Of a DNA stretch of 64,000 bases, positions 1 to 8,239 are shown in pieces; positions within the stretch are counted from its first letter, which is position 1, and each line of letters begins with the position of its first letter. The position numbers and the translations under genes were made by a program. The notes beneath the pieces were generated by a model, which was given only the letters and a program-made list of their open reading frames with translations, had not been told where the DNA came from and did not search any database. The stretch lies in assembly GCF_000520015.2 (NCBI RefSeq), contig NZ_CP007044.2:3286001-3350000 (forward strand). Reading direction: 5' to 3'. Source of the DNA: Chania multitudinisentens RB-25. Lineage in GTDB: Bacteria > Pseudomonadota > Gammaproteobacteria > Enterobacterales > Enterobacteriaceae.

Positions 1-344
1 CCGGCATCAACGTGAATAAATACCTGGTCACGGTCTATACCATTGCTGGGGGATTGGCAGGTTTGGCTGGCGTAGTGCTGGCAGCGCGGGTCAGCAGCGG
101 GCAGTCAAGCATGGGGGTTGCTTATGAGCTGGATGCCATTGCCGCTGCCGTTATCGGTGGCAGCAGCCTGATGGGAGGCGTGGGGCGCATTACCGGTACA
201 TTGATTGGTGCGGTGATCCTCGGCCTGATTAAAAGTGGCTTCACCTTTATTGGCGTAGACTCCTATATTCAAGACATCATCAAAGGCATCATCATTGTGG
301 CCGCAGTGGCTATTGATATGCGGCGTAATCGCAAGAAAGCCTAA
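1..344 (+). CDS. Sugar ABC transporter permease, C-terminal part (RbsC/XylH-like)
   Basis: Only the last ~114 codons lie in the window; the frame is open to the left edge, so the GTG at 12 is an internal valine and not a start. The segment reads GINVNKYLVTVYTIAGGLAG and later AAAVIGGSSLMGGVGRITGT, the conserved C-terminal half of BPD_transp_2 permeases that import ribose, xylose and related sugars through the inner membrane. Three hydrophobic segments and a basic tail (MRRNRKKA) are visible. The substrate cannot be told from this piece; the partner ATPase and binding protein would lie left of the window. A GC-rich hairpin follows the stop. Confidence 0.85.
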   Translation, partial: GINVNKYLVTVYTIAGGLAGLAGVVLAARVSSGQSSMGVAYELDAIAAAVIGGSSLMGGVGRITGTLIGAVILGLIKSGFTFIGVDSYIQDIIKGIIIVAAVAIDMRRNRKKA

Positions 345-356
345 TAGGCTTATCTG

Positions 357-379
357 GCCACCGGTTTCACGCCGGTGGC
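357..379. terminator. Hairpin between convergent genes
   Basis: GCCACCGG and CCGGTGGC form an 8-bp perfect stem directly after the permease stop and before the end of the convergent mepS-like gene. There is no strong T run, so its strength as a terminator is uncertain. Confidence 0.5.
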
Positions 380-388
380 TGAATGAAT

Positions 389-901
389 TTAGGCTTCAGT
401 ATGATGAATACGCCGTGCCTGCACGTAGCGTGTTTTCCAATATTGATTATCCAGCCTTGAGACAGTGACGCCAACTTTGCTGGAGGCATGAACGAATTTC
501 CCTTCCCCAATGTACACGCCGACGTGGCGTTCCCGAGCTGAGGTTTTGAAAAACACCAGATCGCCAGTATTTAAATTTTCTTTGGCGACTTTAGCACCCA
601 GTTTCATCTGTTCCTGAGAGCTTCTTGGCAGATTGAGGTCAAATTCATCGGCAAAAATACGTTGCATATAGGCTGAGCAATCAATGCCTTTGCGTGTACT
701 ACCGCCAAGTTTATAGCGTACTCCTTCCCACTCATCATAATGTGTCAGGATTTTGTTAAGTCTCTGCGTGTCGTTATGGCCTGATTGAGCAGAAGCTGAA
801 TTAAAAAAATCCTGCTGAGTTGTGGTACTGGTACTTGCTGAAGCAGATAACGTGTATAAAAAGGGTAAAACCGTAATAAATGAAAACAAACTCTTTAGCA
901 T
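389..901 (-). CDS. MepS/NlpC-like NlpC/P60 peptidoglycan endopeptidase, secreted
   Basis: 170 residues with a signal peptide (about 1-22, ending SASA) followed by one NlpC/P60 domain (~45-165). Catalytic Cys75 in GIDCSAYMQ, His126 in RHVGVY and the third polar residue His138 in FVHASS are all present. The text YKLGGSTRKGIDCS is very close to E. coli MepS (Spr), which cuts D-Ala-mDAP crosslinks during wall growth. Unlike MepS and NlpC there is no lipobox cysteine, so it is probably soluble in the periplasm. It stands alone, convergent to the permease and divergent from the secreted-protein genes. This is likely a paralogue of mepS rather than the housekeeping copy; that is inference from the missing lipobox. 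Confidence 0.85.
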   Translation of the reverse strand: MLKSLFSFITVLPFLYTLSASASTSTTTQQDFFNSASAQSGHNDTQRLNKILTHYDEWEGVRYKLGGSTRKGIDCSAYMQRIFADEFDLNLPRSSQEQMKLGAKVAKENLNTGDLVFFKTSARERHVGVYIGEGKFVHASSKVGVTVSRLDNQYWKTRYVQARRIHHTEA

Positions 902-1441
902 GGTAACGTCTGGAATAAAAAGAGAAATATACCCCTCTACATAAAGTTAAAGCGATAAGGAGTGGCTTGGTTATTTGGGCTTATCCTGAACCCCATCTTT
1001 GCGGGGCAACTGCTTGCAACTTGAAGTATGACGAGCGCGACAATCCTGGGCTGAGCTCACATTTGGCGTGAAGACCCCTAATGAAGCGCGTACTCTACAC
1101 AAAGATAGCTCAAAAATAAACCAATAAATGGTTATTTTTTACCCTTTAATTGTTATTAATTTGTAATTAATTGGTGTGGTTAAATCAATTGATATGTTAA
1201 TTAATAGTTTTTTTGTTTAAAATCAAATGATTATTATAATCACCTTAATGTTTTAGATGCTAAGAAAAATCTTGGCAATTATATATATTAATAATATGTC
1301 TTATCATTTTATCTTTGTTTGTTTATGTTATTTACCATAAGTATTTTTCCCCTTAATAACTTATATTATATTTATGGAATTAATGGTTAAATAAAACAAG
1401 CCTCAGGTTGAGGTTTTATTTTACCAAGATAAAATTATGCC
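902..1441. other. AT-rich intergenic region with a partial palindromic repeat
   Basis: About 740 bases separate the two divergent genes. I see no protein-like frame. At 1014-1037 is the sequence TTGCAACTTGAAGTATGACG, which is one arm of a palindromic repeat family I know from Serratia and Yersinia genomes; a fuller copy is at 2771-2829. The stretch 1130-1430 is extremely AT-rich and could bind H-NS (inference). A small CCTCA/TGAGG hairpin followed by T-rich sequence is at about 1401-1424. Confidence 0.5.
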
Positions 1442-1470
1442 TTGACAGACAATAGCTGAAATTTTATAGT
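1442..1470 (+). promoter_or_regulatory. Near-consensus sigma70 promoter of first secreted-protein gene
   Basis: TTGACA (1442-1447), a 17-base spacer and TATAGT (1465-1470). The start codon is 169 bases after the -10 box, so the mRNA would have a leader of about 160 nt. The paralogue downstream has the same arrangement, which supports it. Confidence 0.7.
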
Positions 1471-1638
1471 TCGTACAACTTACAGGGATATTGCTTAAAT
1501 TACTTCCTTAATGTCTTTTACTATTCTAATAATAAATAGTTCTATCTTTTTTTATTTGTATATTTTCAAATTATTCGGGCGAAGCTAAGGTGTATGTGGC
1601 TTGAAATAAGGGCTATAAACTACATGGAGAAGTATGAT

Positions 1639-2064
1639 ATGAAACTTAAATTAGTATTGTCGCTAGTTGCCGTTGGTTTTGCGATGAATGCCTCTGCCAA
1701 AACTGCCGTAAGTGGGTACGAATGGGCAGATAATAACTTGAACAGCTGCGTGAGCATGCTGCAATCGCCTACCGTATCAGCAAAAAATAAAGATGTGCTG
1801 ATTGTTCCTGGCGGGACCTGTACTCTTTCTGTGAATGCGGCAGAAAAAGCAGTGATTATTGATAATGCTTCCATTCAAGCTAACGAAAAAGAGTTGGCAA
1901 GCCTGCTGAAAAAAGTTCAACCTTATCTTGATAATGGTTTTGATAATACAGGCATGAAGTTATGGTCAGCATACTATTCGCTGGATCAAGACAACCAGAA
2001 AATCATTCAGGTTAATCAGGTTCGTACAGGTAAAATCGCTATTGTTAAACCTTACCTCAAATAA
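1639..2064 (+). CDS. Small secreted protein of unknown function, copy 1
   Basis: 141 residues. I chose the ATG at 1639 because GGAG (1626-1629) sits 9 bases upstream and the protein then begins with a clean signal peptide (MKLKLVLSLVAVGFAMNASA, cut before KTAV); the upstream ATG at 1624 overlaps the ribosome site. The mature protein is about 121 residues, has two cysteines (in LNSC and GGTC) that could form a disulfide, and a C-terminal part rich in polar residues (DNGFDNTGMKLWSAYY). I do not recognise the family. It is about 85 percent identical by eye to the product of 2852-3277. It has its own strong promoter and terminator, so it is probably expressed alone and exported to the periplasm or beyond. 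A fimbrial subunit role is not supported by an obvious pilin motif. Confidence 0.8.
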   Translation: MKLKLVLSLVAVGFAMNASAKTAVSGYEWADNNLNSCVSMLQSPTVSAKNKDVLIVPGGTCTLSVNAAEKAVIIDNASIQANEKELASLLKKVQPYLDNGFDNTGMKLWSAYYSLDQDNQKIIQVNQVRTGKIAIVKPYLK

Positions 2065-2150
2065 GTATCAAGCATAACTTATATCCTGTTTGACTCAGGT
2101 TGCAGGTAAACTACCATACCGGCACTTGGGTAGGTAGAGTATTACTGAAA

Positions 2151-2190
2151 GAGAACGAAAATATGGGCACACATTTTGTTCTCTTTTATT
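2151..2190 (+). terminator. Rho-independent terminator of secreted-protein gene 1
   Basis: GAGAACGAAAAT pairs with ATTTTGTTCTC across a ~10-base loop and is followed by TTTTATT. The same hairpin occurs after the paralogue. Confidence 0.75.
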
Positions 2191-2197
2191 GTATTAA

Positions 2198-2347
2198 TCA
2201 GGTGTGTTTATAGTTAATCAGCCAATCTTCACGCCGCAGTTGAATATGAAGGTGTGGGCAACCGTAATGTATTCGCGTTTCAGCAATTTCACGTAGTGCA
2301 GGGTACACGGGGTTGGTTTCTGTCTGCTTCAGGGCAAAAGCTATTTA
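2198..2347 (-). pseudogene. IS3-family transposase OrfB fragment
   Basis: Read on the minus strand, about 46 codons encode ALKQTETNPVYPALREIAET then RIHYGCPHLHIQLRREDW and LINYKHT before a stop at 2198-2200. The order LREIAETRxxYGxxxLHxxLRRExWxxNxK is the well-known part of IS3/IS407-type OrfB proteins just before the DDE core. Nothing recognisable flanks it, so only a fossil piece of the insertion sequence remains. It lies exactly between the two duplicated secreted-protein units. Confidence 0.75.
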
Positions 2348-2657
2348 TATCTTTGATATAATAATTTTTTATGGGAATCAGGCCTATTTGTCAGCAAATG
2401 AAAGACCAGCCCGGTTTAGCGTGGAACTGTTTTTCGGAAGAAGGTCAGAGATAAACAAGTTAATAAAACCATGAGTTAATTGCGTTTACTTTCTTGAATA
2501 AACAGCACTGTCCAATCAATTAATTTCAACTCATTGATTTTTATTTATATTTTATATAAAACTTATTGTTTGTATTGATAATTTTTTTTCTAATCCTTAT
2601 CATTTGCTTAATAGGAATAAACTTGAACTTTTAATGCGATTGCATAAGATCCGTTTC

Positions 2658-2686
2658 TTGACAGCTAATGACTACGAGCTTATATT
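2658..2686 (+). promoter_or_regulatory. Near-consensus sigma70 promoter of second secreted-protein gene
   Basis: TTGACA (2658-2663), 17-base spacer, TATATT (2681-2686). The start codon is 165 bases further on, matching the geometry of the promoter at 1442-1470. Confidence 0.7.
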
Positions 2687-2770
2687 TTGAAAGTGATTTT
2701 TATATTGTCTTTTTTTAACGGTGTTCCTGGCTATTAAAATAAAATTTTTAATAGCGTTATTGCTGTACCA

Positions 2771-2829
2771 TATACTCAGATAATTCAAGCGTAGCCAATA
2801 GGCATATAACTTGAAGCATGACGAGTATA
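2771..2829. repeat. Degenerate palindromic intergenic repeat
   Basis: Begins TATACTCAGATAATTCAAG and ends CTTGAAGCATGACGAGTATA; the outer 7 and inner 6 bases of the arms pair, the middle has diverged. The arm resembles a palindromic element common in Serratia and Yersinia intergenic DNA. It lies in the leader of the second secreted-protein gene, so it may fold in the mRNA. Confidence 0.55.
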
Positions 2830-2851
2830 AAATCACATGGAGAGTTATGAT

Positions 2852-3277
2852 ATGAAAATGAAGTTAGCATTATCGTTAGTTGCCATTAGTTTTGCTATGA
2901 ATGCCTCTGCCAAAAGTGCCGTAAGTGGGTATGAATGGGCGGATCATAACTTGAACAGCTGCATCAGCATGCTGCAATCGCCTACAATGTCAGCAAAACA
3001 TAAAGATGTGCTGGTTGTTCCTGATGGTACCTGTACTCTTTCTGTGAATGCGGCAGAAAAAGCAATGGCTATTGATAATGCTTCTATGCAAGCCAACGAA
3101 AAAGAGTTGGCAAGCCTGATGAAAAAAATCCAACCTTATCTTGATAATGGTTTTGATAATACGGGTATGAAGCTGTGGTCAGCATACTATATACTGGAGC
3201 AAGACAACCAGAAGATCATTCAGGTTAATCAGGCGCGTACAAGTAAAATCGCTATTGTCAAACCTTACCTCAAGTAA
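2852..3277 (+). CDS. Small secreted protein of unknown function, copy 2
   Basis: 141 residues, same length as copy 1. The start at 2852 is supported by GGAGAG 9 or so bases upstream and by alignment with copy 1. Signal peptide MKMKLALSLVAISFAMNASA, mature start KSAVSGYEWAD. Both cysteines of copy 1 are kept (LNSC, DGTC). Differences are mostly conservative (V/I, N/H, S/M), and the C-terminal ~40 residues are almost unchanged, which suggests both copies are under selection. The duplication covers promoter, leader, gene and terminator. A few bases after its terminator begins the orphan usher; whether they work together is unknown. Confidence 0.8.
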   Translation: MKMKLALSLVAISFAMNASAKSAVSGYEWADHNLNSCISMLQSPTMSAKHKDVLVVPDGTCTLSVNAAEKAMAIDNASMQANEKELASLMKKIQPYLDNGFDNTGMKLWSAYYILEQDNQKIIQVNQARTSKIAIVKPYLK

Positions 3278-3364
3278 GCATTTAGCATAATTTATATTTT
3301 CACTGATTCGTATTGCAGGCAACCTATCGCACAGGCAATTTGAAACAGGTGAAATATCACTGAA

Positions 3365-3393
3365 AGAGAACGAAAATGTAGGTATAGTTTTCG
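3365..3393 (+). terminator. Terminator of secreted-protein gene 2
   Basis: AACGAAAA pairs with TTTTCGTT around TGTAGGTATAG, followed by CCTTTTTC. Counterpart of the hairpin at 2151-2190. Confidence 0.6.
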
Positions 3394-3468
3394 TTCCTTT
3401 TTCATATTAACCTTATTTTAGCTGCAAGCAGGTGGGAATAAAGTGGCAAATTGCTCAAAGGATGTGGA

Positions 3469-5526
3469 GTGAAAGCGCTATTTATTACACTTATGCTTCT
3501 CAGTTTTCCGGTACTTGCTGCGGCGCCTAAGCTTGTCAATCTCATTTTTGAGCTGGAACCGCAGGGGAAAATCCCTTTCAGCGTCATCGATGATGATGGC
3601 TGTATCGCTAATACTGCACTGCAAAAGATCGCCAGCCTGAAAAATCTTGTTGCCAGGCAGCGCAGTTGCACTACGTTCACGGAACTGAGTGACGCAGGGT
3701 TTGGCGTCACCCAATTTAGCCAGTTAAATCTGGTGGTTATTCAAAAAATTCAGGAAGAAAGTCAGCTTAATGAGATTGACGAGGGCATTGATGCTGCATT
3801 CCTCAACTATGAATTAGATAGGGCGGATGAAGATAACGATCGCCAGCATAGTGTCAGAGAATATTACCAGCTCGACTCCGGGGTTAATTTGCACGGCTGG
3901 ATGCTCAGGCACAGTGGTCATTATGATAAACAAGATGGGCAACAAGGCTGGCTTAACGATTCGCTGGCGGTGAGCCGCAATCTTCTGTCGATGGGCTCGG
4001 TCTTAAAGCTGGGTGATGGTAATGGTAGCAGCGATATTTTTAGCAGTAACCCGCGCACGGGGGTAGCGATATATAGCGATGACCGCCTCTTACCAAAAGG
4101 TAAACGCCCGGTCATGGGGAATATCCAAGGGGTAGCTCGCACGGCGGCTGAGGTGACAATTCAGCAAGGTGACCGTATTTTGCTGAGAAAACGTGTTAAA
4201 CCGGGCCAATTCAGCTTCAAGGATGTAGAAGTGGCCGACTATGAAAACCTGCTGATGATGATGGTACGGGAATCTGACGGCACGATAACGGTGACGACAA
4301 TCCCTTTGTTGGTTTTGCCAACGATCACCGCAGAGGGTAATACCAAATATGATTTCTTTGTTGGGAAAACCCGGCCCGAACTTTGGGAAACCGCTACTAG
4401 CAAACCTTATTCGCAGCTAACGGCTGTCTATGGTTTAACTAAAACAACCTCTGCCTATGGCGGTTATCTCTACGGTAATAACTATTTCTCCGGTGCGTTA
4501 GGGGCTGGCTTCAATTTACGCCAGGCTGGGTTACTGTCTGTTGATTATAAAGGGGTACGTTATCGTAACAACCGTGATGAAGACAAATACGGCGATGCAA
4601 TTAAAGCGCGCTATGCGGTTGGCGGGCTGAGTGGAAACCTGACAACGAATATTCAGGGGAGTTACTACCCGAACAGTAAATACCTTTCGCTGACAGAATA
4701 CCAGGAGACACAGACAGAAGATCCTGAGTATCCTTTTATGTCCGAGATGTATGCCAAGCGCAAATATCAACTGGAAGTTAACTTGCAGTATAACCTGCCT
4801 AAAGGCTCGCTATTCAGCTCTCTATCGAACAGTTGGGATCGCGATCAGAGTAGAATGACGACATTTAATACCGGGCTTACCTTGTTGCACAAGGGCGTCA
4901 GCTATTCAGCGTTTGTTATGTATATGAAGGGCAGTAGTTATAGTGAGAACCGGATCGTCAATCTTAATGTTGGTATCCCGCTCAATATTTTTGAAAATAA
5001 TAACCTCAGGTTACAGCCTGGCTTGAATTCCAACAACGGTGAGATAACCAAATCTGTGATGGTTTCCGGTTCATCACTGCGTGATTCGAGCTTGAGTTAT
5101 AACGGCAGTTTTGATGAGCGCTACGACCAGACATCGGTTTTCGCCAATTATCAATACAGTGCCGGTGATACCACATTGCGCTATCTGCATGCCCCTGATA
5201 AAGAGCGAATAAACTACAACCAGACCGGCAGTGTGGTTCTGCATTCCAAAGGGGTGACGTTAGGGCAACGCGTTGGCGATACCTTTGGCATTGTTTGCAT
5301 TGAACAGTCACCAGGGATTGGGATCATCAACCAGATTGGCTTAACGACCAATAGCCAAGGATGCGCGGTGGTAAGTAATTTCGCTGCCTACAACAACAAC
5401 CGGGTTGCCATTGATCCAGTGACTCTGCCTGCGGGTAAAATGATTGCCAATGATGAAGATATTTACCCTGCGGATGGGGCCGTGGTATTGAGAAAATATC
5501 AACTCAAGGATATTCCACAACTTTAA
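3469..5526 (+). CDS. Short orphan fimbrial usher-like outer-membrane protein
   Basis: 685 residues from the GTG at 3469, which has AAGGA six bases upstream and gives a signal peptide (VKALFITLMLLSFPVLAAA); a TTG at 3451 is the alternative. The middle and end look like chaperone-usher outer-membrane ushers: a plug-like piece (NIQGVARTAAEVTIQQGDRI), many beta strands, and GSVVLHSKGVTLGQ followed by QGCAVVSNFAAYNNNRVAID near the end, as in FimD/PapC. It is much shorter than the usual 800-880 residues: the N-terminal periplasmic domain is reduced and the chain stops after YPADGAVVLRKYQL, so the second C-terminal domain is missing. No chaperone or pilin gene is adjacent. It may be a specialised secretion pore or a decaying gene; the frame is intact. 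Confidence 0.7.
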   Translation: MKALFITLMLLSFPVLAAAPKLVNLIFELEPQGKIPFSVIDDDGCIANTALQKIASLKNLVARQRSCTTFTELSDAGFGVTQFSQLNLVVIQKIQEESQLNEIDEGIDAAFLNYELDRADEDNDRQHSVREYYQLDSGVNLHGWMLRHSGHYDKQDGQQGWLNDSLAVSRNLLSMGSVLKLGDGNGSSDIFSSNPRTGVAIYSDDRLLPKGKRPVMGNIQGVARTAAEVTIQQGDRILLRKRVKPGQFSFKDVEVADYENLLMMMVRESDGTITVTTIPLLVLPTITAEGNTKYDFFVGKTRPELWETATSKPYSQLTAVYGLTKTTSAYGGYLYGNNYFSGALGAGFNLRQAGLLSVDYKGVRYRNNRDEDKYGDAIKARYAVGGLSGNLTTNIQGSYYPNSKYLSLTEYQETQTEDPEYPFMSEMYAKRKYQLEVNLQYNLPKGSLFSSLSNSWDRDQSRMTTFNTGLTLLHKGVSYSAFVMYMKGSSYSENRIVNLNVGIPLNIFENNNLRLQPGLNSNNGEITKSVMVSGSSLRDSSLSYNGSFDERYDQTSVFANYQYSAGDTTLRYLHAPDKERINYNQTGSVVLHSKGVTLGQRVGDTFGIVCIEQSPGIGIINQIGLTTNSQGCAVVSNFAAYNNNRVAIDPVTLPAGKMIANDEDIYPADGAVVLRKYQLKDIPQL

Positions 5527-5540
5527 CCTCTGGATTTGAA

Positions 5541-5563
5541 GTGAGCGAATATTGATCGCTCAC
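5541..5563. terminator. Hairpin between convergent usher and pca operon
   Basis: GTGAGCGA and TCGCTCAC form an 8-bp stem around ATATTGA, between the usher stop and the end of pcaD. No clear T tract. Confidence 0.4.
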
Positions 5564-5612
5564 CAGGGCGTTTCCCCCCGTAGCGTCACCCTGATGGGAA
5601 CGGCCTTCCAGC

Positions 5613-6368
5613 CTAAACCGCGAAGAATTGCATCACCTGTTGGTTGAACAGCTCCGGGCAAGCCACATTCGAGATATGTGAGGTTGGTAACACCGCCAGT
5701 GTCACATTGGGAGCGTTGGCGGCCAGCCATTGGGCGTCTGCCACGGTGGTGACCGGATCGTGTTCCCCGGCGATGACCAGCATCGGGGCTGACATATAAG
5801 GCACTGCATCACGCAGATCGGCTTGCGCCAGTGCTTCGCAGCAGGCGGCGTAACCCGCCGCATCGCCCCGAGCTAACTGTTCTGTCAGCGCGGTGACCAG
5901 TGGCTGTTGATCGCGCTGGAAATCTTCGGTAAACCAACGCGCTGGAGAGGTTGCGGCGATGGGGGCCAATCCTTCCTGGCGCACCTGCTGCGCGCGTTGC
6001 TGCCAGCCAGCCTCATTGCCAATGCGCGCAGCGGTGTTAGCCACCGCCAGTTTATGGAAACGCTGTGGGTGATAACGGTTGAGCCATAACCCGGTCAGCC
6101 CACCCATGGAGATACCGCAGAAATAAGCGCGTTCAACATCCAGTTTATCAAGCAAGGCGATCACGTCCTGGCCCAGGATCTCAAGCGTCAGCGGAGCCTC
6201 CGGCAGCGGCGTGGCACCGTGTCCGCGCTGGTTATAGCGCAGCACGCGGTATTGTTGGGCCAAAGCCGCCATCTGCGGTTGCCACAATTCAAAGGTAGTG
6301 CCCAGCGAATTGGACAGCACCAGCAAAGGGGCTTCACTCGGCCCATCCAGGCGATAATCGATACTCAT
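5613..6368 (-). CDS. pcaD: 3-oxoadipate enol-lactonase PcaD
   Basis: 251 residues. The ATG at 6368 overlaps the pcaF stop region (pcaF ends 6370), typical of translational coupling. An alpha/beta hydrolase with nucleophile Ser87 in GISMGG, an oxyanion stretch LSNSLGTTFELW at 19-30 and a C-terminal catalytic His in PTSHISNVACPELF. The enzyme opens 3-oxoadipate enol-lactone to 3-oxoadipate, joining the catechol branch (catBC, nearby) to the final steps (pcaIJF, same operon). Last gene of pcaIJFD. Confidence 0.92.
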   Translation of the reverse strand: MSIDYRLDGPSEAPLLVLSNSLGTTFELWQPQMAALAQQYRVLRYNQRGHGATPLPEAPLTLEILGQDVIALLDKLDVERAYFCGISMGGLTGLWLNRYHPQRFHKLAVANTAARIGNEAGWQQRAQQVRQEGLAPIAATSPARWFTEDFQRDQQPLVTALTEQLARGDAAGYAACCEALAQADLRDAVPYMSAPMLVIAGEHDPVTTVADAQWLAANAPNVTLAVLPTSHISNVACPELFNQQVMQFFAV

Positions 6369-6369
6369 C

Positions 6370-7572
6370 TCATACTCTCTCAATAATCAGGGCGATACCT
6401 TGGCCGACGCCGATACACATGGTACACAAACCATAACGGCCCCCGGTTTTTTGCAGTTGCCAGGCAGCATTCATCACCAATCTACCACCGGATGCGCCCA
6501 GTGGGTGACCAAGAGCAATCGCACCGCCGTTCGGGTTAACCTGCGGCGCGTCGTCTGCCAGCCCCAGCTCGCGGGTGACCGCCAGTGCTTGCGCGGCAAA
6601 GGCTTCGTTCAGCTCGATCACCGCCATCTGTTCCAATCTCAGCCCGGCCAGCTTCAACACTTTCCGCACCGCTTGTGCCGGGCCAAAGCCCATAATACTG
6701 GGTTCGATGCCGGTCACGGCGCTGGCGACAATCCGCGCCAGCGGTTGCAGGCCATGCTGTTGCATGCCCTGTTCACTGGCCAGCAGCAGAGCGCAAGCGC
6801 CATCGTTAAGGCCAGACGCGTTGCCCGCGGTTATGCTTCCCTGTGGGTTAACCACCGGTTTCAGTTTCTCCAACGCTTGTAACGTGGTGGCTCTGGGGTG
6901 CTCGTCCTGAGTGAACCGCAGCGCTTCCCCTTTTTTCTGCGGGATGCTGACTTCTGTTAACTGGTTAACGAAAAATCCGCTCTCCTGGGCAGCGGCGGTG
7001 CGCTGTTGGCTGCGCAGGGCGAAGGCATCCTGATCGCGGCGATTGATACCAAACTTCAACGCGACGTTTTCGGCAGTTTGTGGCATAGATTCCACGCCGT
7101 ACAGCGCTTTCATTTGTGGGTTGATAAAGCGCCAGCCCATGGTGGTATCTTCTAACTGCATGGTACGGCTGAAAGCACTTTCCGCTTTGCCCATTACAAA
7201 GGGGGCGCGTGACATGCTTTCCACACCACCGGCGATCATCAAATGGTTTTCGCCGGTTCTAATGGTGCGTGCCGCCATCGCTACGGCGTCCAGGCTGGAA
7301 CCGCACAGGCGGTTAACGGTGCAGCCGGGTACGGAAGTGGGTAAACCTGCCAGCAGCAGCGCCATACGCGCCACATTACGGTTATCCTCACCGGCCTGAT
7401 TGGCACAACCCAGCAGCACATCGTCCAGTGCGCTCCAATCCAGTGCGAGGTGGCGTTGTTGCAGAACCTTAAGCGGCAGGGCGGCCAGATCGTCGGCGCG
7501 GATGGTTGCCAGGCTGCCGTTGAGCTTGCCAAACGGGGTACGAACGGCGTCACATAAATACGCTGAATTCAT
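6370..7572 (-). CDS. pcaF: 3-oxoadipyl-CoA thiolase PcaF
   Basis: 400 residues from the ATG at 7572, preceded by GGAGAGA; the frame extends upstream to 7599 but would overlap pcaJ. Thiolase fold with the acyl-accepting Cys90 in CTVNRLCGSSLDA, the His of GGAIALGHPLGASG and the second Cys in CTMCIGVGQG. It cleaves 3-oxoadipyl-CoA to succinyl-CoA and acetyl-CoA, the last step of the beta-ketoadipate pathway. The length and the neighbouring CoA transferase separate it from FadA- or AtoB-type thiolases. Confidence 0.93.
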   Translation of the reverse strand: MNSAYLCDAVRTPFGKLNGSLATIRADDLAALPLKVLQQRHLALDWSALDDVLLGCANQAGEDNRNVARMALLLAGLPTSVPGCTVNRLCGSSLDAVAMAARTIRTGENHLMIAGGVESMSRAPFVMGKAESAFSRTMQLEDTTMGWRFINPQMKALYGVESMPQTAENVALKFGINRRDQDAFALRSQQRTAAAQESGFFVNQLTEVSIPQKKGEALRFTQDEHPRATTLQALEKLKPVVNPQGSITAGNASGLNDGACALLLASEQGMQQHGLQPLARIVASAVTGIEPSIMGFGPAQAVRKVLKLAGLRLEQMAVIELNEAFAAQALAVTRELGLADDAPQVNPNGGAIALGHPLGASGGRLVMNAAWQLQKTGGRYGLCTMCIGVGQGIALIIERV

Positions 7573-7588
7573 GCTGTGTCTCTCCAGA

Positions 7589-8230
7589 CTAAAGGTCAAA
7601 ACTCAGTTCGACCGGGGTAATGTCTTGCAGTTGCCGTGGGGTTAAATCGCCAAAAATTTCGCGCACCACCAGGCCCTGAGCCGTGACGTCGATCACCGCC
7701 AGATCGCTGTAGATACGTTCGATACAACCGATTCCGGTCAAAGGGTAGGTGCATTCTTTGACGATTTTGCATTCCCCTTTTTTGGTCAGATGCTCGGTCA
7801 TCACAAACACCTGCCGAGCGCCGATAGCCAAATCCATCGCGCCGCCCACCGCTGGGATGGCACCTGGAGCACCGGTGCTCCAATTGGCCAGATCGCCACG
7901 TTCAGAAACCTGATACGCCCCCAATACGCAGATATCCAAATGCCCGCCACGCATCATGGCAAAGGAATCACCATGGTGAAAAAAGCAGCCGCCGGGCAGC
8001 AGGGTAACCGGCTGCTTGCCCGCATTGATCAGCTCAGGATCTTCTTCTCCGGCGGCCGGTGCTGGGCCCATACCGAGAATACCGTTCTCACTGTGCAGAA
8101 AAATCTCTTTATCGGCAGGCAGATAGTTGGCGATCTGGGTCGGAATACCAATCCCCAGATTGACGTAAGCACCTTCTGGGATGTCGCGCGCAATCCGTTC
8201 GGCTAGCTGCGCATGAGTGAGTTTTGACAT
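7589..8230 (-). CDS. pcaJ: 3-oxoadipate CoA-transferase subunit B PcaJ
   Basis: 213 residues; I chose the ATG at 8230 because AAGGA lies six bases upstream, while the ATG at 8236 overlaps it. The CoA-transferase glutamate is in HSENGILGMGPAP, and GIGIPTQIANYLP marks the N-terminus of the beta subunit family. With PcaI it moves CoA from succinyl-CoA to 3-oxoadipate. Only 9 bases separate it from pcaI, in line with co-translation. Confidence 0.93.
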   Translation of the reverse strand: MSKLTHAQLAERIARDIPEGAYVNLGIGIPTQIANYLPADKEIFLHSENGILGMGPAPAAGEEDPELINAGKQPVTLLPGGCFFHHGDSFAMMRGGHLDICVLGAYQVSERGDLANWSTGAPGAIPAVGGAMDLAIGARQVFVMTEHLTKKGECKIVKECTYPLTGIGCIERIYSDLAVIDVTAQGLVVREIFGDLTPRQLQDITPVELSFDL

Positions 8231-8239
8231 AAACATTCC

